NCBI GenBank assembly: GCA_963977005.1
Contig: CAXBMQ010000023.1
Location: 9,560-73,559 of the forward strand
Direction: 5' to 3'
Source: CAXBCP01 sp963977005
Lineage (GTDB): Bacteria; Pseudomonadota; Alphaproteobacteria; MPNO01; UBA830
DNA length: 64,000 nucleotides
Shown here one piece after another: positions 62,901-64,000 of this stretch. The translations under genes and the position numbers were made by a program. The notes beneath the pieces were generated by a model, which was not told where the DNA came from, did no database searches, and worked only from the letters and a program-made list of their open reading frames with translations. Position 1 is the stretch's first letter, and each line of letters opens with the position of its first letter.

Positions 62901-64000
62901 GCCGGGAACGATGTGCTGATCGGTGGCGCTGGCGACGATACCTATGTCATCGATTCCAGTTCCGACAAGGTGATCGAAGCCAGCGACGAAGGTACGGACA
63001 CGGTTCAATCCAGCCTGAGCTTCACGCAGCTTGCGGCGAATGTGGAGAACCTGACACTGACGGGTTCGGGCGATATAGACGGCACGGGCAACGATCTCGA
63101 CAACACCATACTCGGCAATGCCGGCGACAACGTCCTGACCGGCGGCGGCGGGAACGATACGCTCCAGGGCGGCGAAGGCAGCGATACCTATATCATCTCC
63201 GACAACACCGACACGATCGTCGAAAGCAGTTCGGCCGCAGGCACCGACAAGGTCATCTCGTCGATATCTTTCTCGCTCGGCGGCGGCGCTGGCAACGGCA
63301 TCGAGGTGCTGGAACTGGCGCTGAACACCGATATCAATGCCACCGGCAATACATCCGACAACACGCTTATCGGCAACTCGGGCGATAACATTCTGACCGG
63401 CGAACAGGGGGACGACCGTCTCGAGGGCCGCGCCGGCACCGATACCCTCATAGGGGGCTCGGGCGACGACACCTATGTGATTACCGACGGTCTCGATACC
63501 ATCACCGAGAATTCCGGCGAAGGCACGGACACGGTCGAGAGCCATATTACCTACACGCTGGGCAGCAACCTCGAAAACCTCACCCTGGTGGGGTCGGGAC
63601 ATATCAACGCGACCGGTAACAGCGTTGCCAACACGATCACCGGCGGCGCGGGGCGCAACCGGATCGACGGCGGCGCGGGCGCGGATACCATGGCAGGCGG
63701 CGCCGGCGACGATACCTATATCGTCGACAACGCATCCGACACCGTGACCGAGAGTGTCGGCGAAGGGACGGACCTGGTCGAAAGCTCGGTCAGCTACACC
63801 CTCGGCAGCAACGTCGAGAACATCCGCCTCACCGGCAGCAGCGACCTGGATGCCACGGGCAGTGCGGACGACAACTTCATCCGCGGCAATAGCGGCGCCA
63901 ATACGCTGATCGGCAATGCCGGCGACGACATCCTGTTCGGCTTCGCCGGAAACGATACCCTCAGCGGCGGGGCGGGCGCGGATTCGCTCTACGGAGATGC
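59907..64000 (+). CDS. RTX metalloprotease (serralysin-like, M10) type I secretion substrate, 3' end beyond the window
   Basis: The frame is open from GTG 59907 (AGGTG six bases upstream; ATG 59922 is an alternative) to the right edge, 1364 codons. Zinc-site residues are His381, Glu382, His385 and His391 in HEMGHALGLMH, and the Met-turn is SVMSYRSY with Met411. Before the catalytic domain lie an acidic region of about 190 residues and a Cys/His-rich knot, GCGCTDCC...NDHGHDHG (Cys199, 201, 204, 205). From about residue 530 onward are GGxGxDxLx calcium-binding repeats. No signal peptide is visible, as expected for type I secretion via the divergent exporter genes. The C-terminal secretion signal lies outside the window. 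It probably degrades extracellular protein. Confidence 0.93.
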   Translation, partial: MALPRMTKLIDLVRDAVMHGGDRPGGRLPDGSTESGLRDLSETVSPPMDTAVSSTAIHSATGLPSLAPVLKETDILDAPDLLSTWDATSGEDGFGGALDFFGKEFGTEEAFGGPDSFSFDLETNDKAVGVDSPAPNPIPRTQDADVDVFAFGEISNSDFLDFASLDTEASFITDAADAGASGTPVAGNNGGFTVHPVGCGCTDCCADGNDHGHDHGSESHVYASDGGDTPAPVDGGPTSGFTVSTIATSGENDIDSLLQTYRWGSGSGTVEMTYSFGTSNSVYASGYSEPTNGFGEFSDHQKAATRSVLDYWSNVANITFTEVTDSATVAGDFRFAKSSEPSTAWAYLPNSGATGGDVWVGPSSYYNDMSEGTYGFQTMLHEMGHALGLMHTHQGAVSATSDIDWTGYSVMSYRSYVDAPLTGYTQSYYPTTPMINDIKAIQHIYGANSSYNSGDTTYSWTTGGRILETIWDAGGTDTIDWSNQSSAAEINLTSGVWSKLGPSYYSKWPTAEDRTLMIAENAVIENAIGGSAADTITGNAAANVLTGGGGNDALTGGSGDDRFVFASGFGTDTISDFTAGDGSDDTLDFSAYGYTTYADILSSISMTDVSGNAVLTIGSDSVTLTGVASSSLDVDDFFGVIAGATAGDDTLLGTSENDVIDGLAGNDSIGGNGGNDFLRGGAGDDAISGNAGNDSLYGDAGSDILNGGTGDDGLYGGAGRDTFTFSAGFGDDTINDFTVGFDSIDLSALDIADFNALLSNTADVSGNAVITLSGNTITLTGITKAQLQQGDFVGVNPVGTSGNDVITGFDTDDTIDGLAGNDVINGGAGADTLDGGAGDDRLIGGAGADSMTGGAGDDTFIVDNAGDTVTEGSGGGTDTVESSVSFTIGDFVENLELSLSSNIDGTGNSLANRITGNSGDNVLTGNGGNDTLFGLAGDDTLNGGDGADSLIGGDGADTVNAGAGDDWVRGEAGNDILNGDAGNDKMLGEAGNDTLDGGAGNDVLIGGAGDDTYVIDSSSDKVIEASDEGTDTVQSSLSFTQLAANVENLTLTGSGDIDGTGNDLDNTILGNAGDNVLTGGGGNDTLQGGEGSDTYIISDNTDTIVESSSAAGTDKVISSISFSLGGGAGNGIEVLELALNTDINATGNTSDNTLIGNSGDNILTGEQGDDRLEGRAGTDTLIGGSGDDTYVITDGLDTITENSGEGTDTVESHITYTLGSNLENLTLVGSGHINATGNSVANTITGGAGRNRIDGGAGADTMAGGAGDDTYIVDNASDTVTESVGEGTDLVESSVSYTLGSNVENIRLTGSSDLDATGSADDNFIRGNSGANTLIGNAGDDILFGFAGNDTLSGGAGADSLYGD
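61480..64000 (+). repeat. RTX nonapeptide repeats and five degenerate longer units within the protease gene
   Basis: Repeats of GGxGxDxLx (for example GGAGDDAISGNAGNDSLYGD) bind calcium and fold into beta-rolls outside the cell. They alternate with a longer unit that begins DDTYxVDxxxDTVxE and runs through GTDTVESSVSYTLGxxVENL and LTGxxxxxATGN. The unit begins near 62479, 62936, 63181, 63468 and 63711. The first interval (457 bp) is about twice the later ones (243-287 bp), so one unit start has probably eroded. Confidence 0.85.

Noticed and set aside
61480..64000. CRISPR-like or tandem non-coding repeat
   Set aside because: The repeats are imperfect, in frame, and encode RTX calcium-binding units.

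Overview
The window is GC-rich, densely packed bacterial chromosome. Gene pairs are often coupled through ATGA start/stop overlaps. The gene families point to an alphaproteobacterium, probably a free-living aerobic heterotroph of the Rhodospirillales kind; this is inferred from gene content and base composition, not from a marker gene. No CRISPR array, rRNA, insertion sequence or phage module was seen.

Layout. 1-11.7 kb: the large subunit of a molybdenum hydroxylase (cut by the left edge), a GlcG-like haem-binding protein, homogentisate dioxygenase and fumarylacetoacetase (tyrosine/phenylalanine catabolism), release factor 3, and the two indolepyruvate oxidoreductase subunits followed by a coupled ankyrin gene. 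11.8-15.3 kb: selA, selB and the selenocysteine tRNA gene (anticodon TCA), the core of the Sec insertion machinery. 15.4-23.5 kb: a catabolic run with an alpha/beta hydrolase, an unusual SDR, an amidase, a MarR regulator, a complete three-subunit molybdenum hydroxylase and an ACMSD-like amidohydrolase. 23.5-27.8 kb: an RND efflux pump and its adaptor.

28.1-29.9 kb is the most interesting part. Two adjacent genes are each interrupted by one in-frame TGA, and in each the TGA falls exactly where a redox cysteine belongs. The first is a 378-residue AhpD-like protein with a CxxU motif; Glu, Cys, Sec and His keep the AhpD active-site spacing. The second is a 155-residue peroxiredoxin-like protein with a UxxC motif. 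Each TGA is followed by a hairpin that resembles a bacterial SECIS. With selA-selB-selC 13 kb away, these read as two selenoproteins that may form a selenium-based AhpC/AhpD-like peroxide defence. Ordinary annotation would split or truncate both genes.

29.9-32.4 kb: an astacin-like metalloprotease with three small genes, one of which is a free-standing copy of the protease's C-terminal domain. 32.4-48.6 kb: an aromatic or phthalate-type catabolic island with a VOC protein, DASS transporter, class II aldolase, dihydroxyphthalate decarboxylase-like protein, PanE-like reductase, cytoplasmic reductive-dehalogenase homologue, CHM isomerase, LigB/LigA dioxygenase, a second ACMSD-like amidohydrolase, UbiD decarboxylase, three FAH-family enzymes and a DMT exporter. 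48.6-54.4 kb: ABC-F protein, RecQ, an enol-lactonase-like hydrolase and a split TPP-dependent decarboxylase, then a frameshifted paiB remnant. 54.6-64 kb: a 2OG-Fe(II) oxygenase, a luciferase-like monooxygenase, and a type I secretion adaptor and ABC protein divergent from a large RTX metalloprotease that runs off the right edge.
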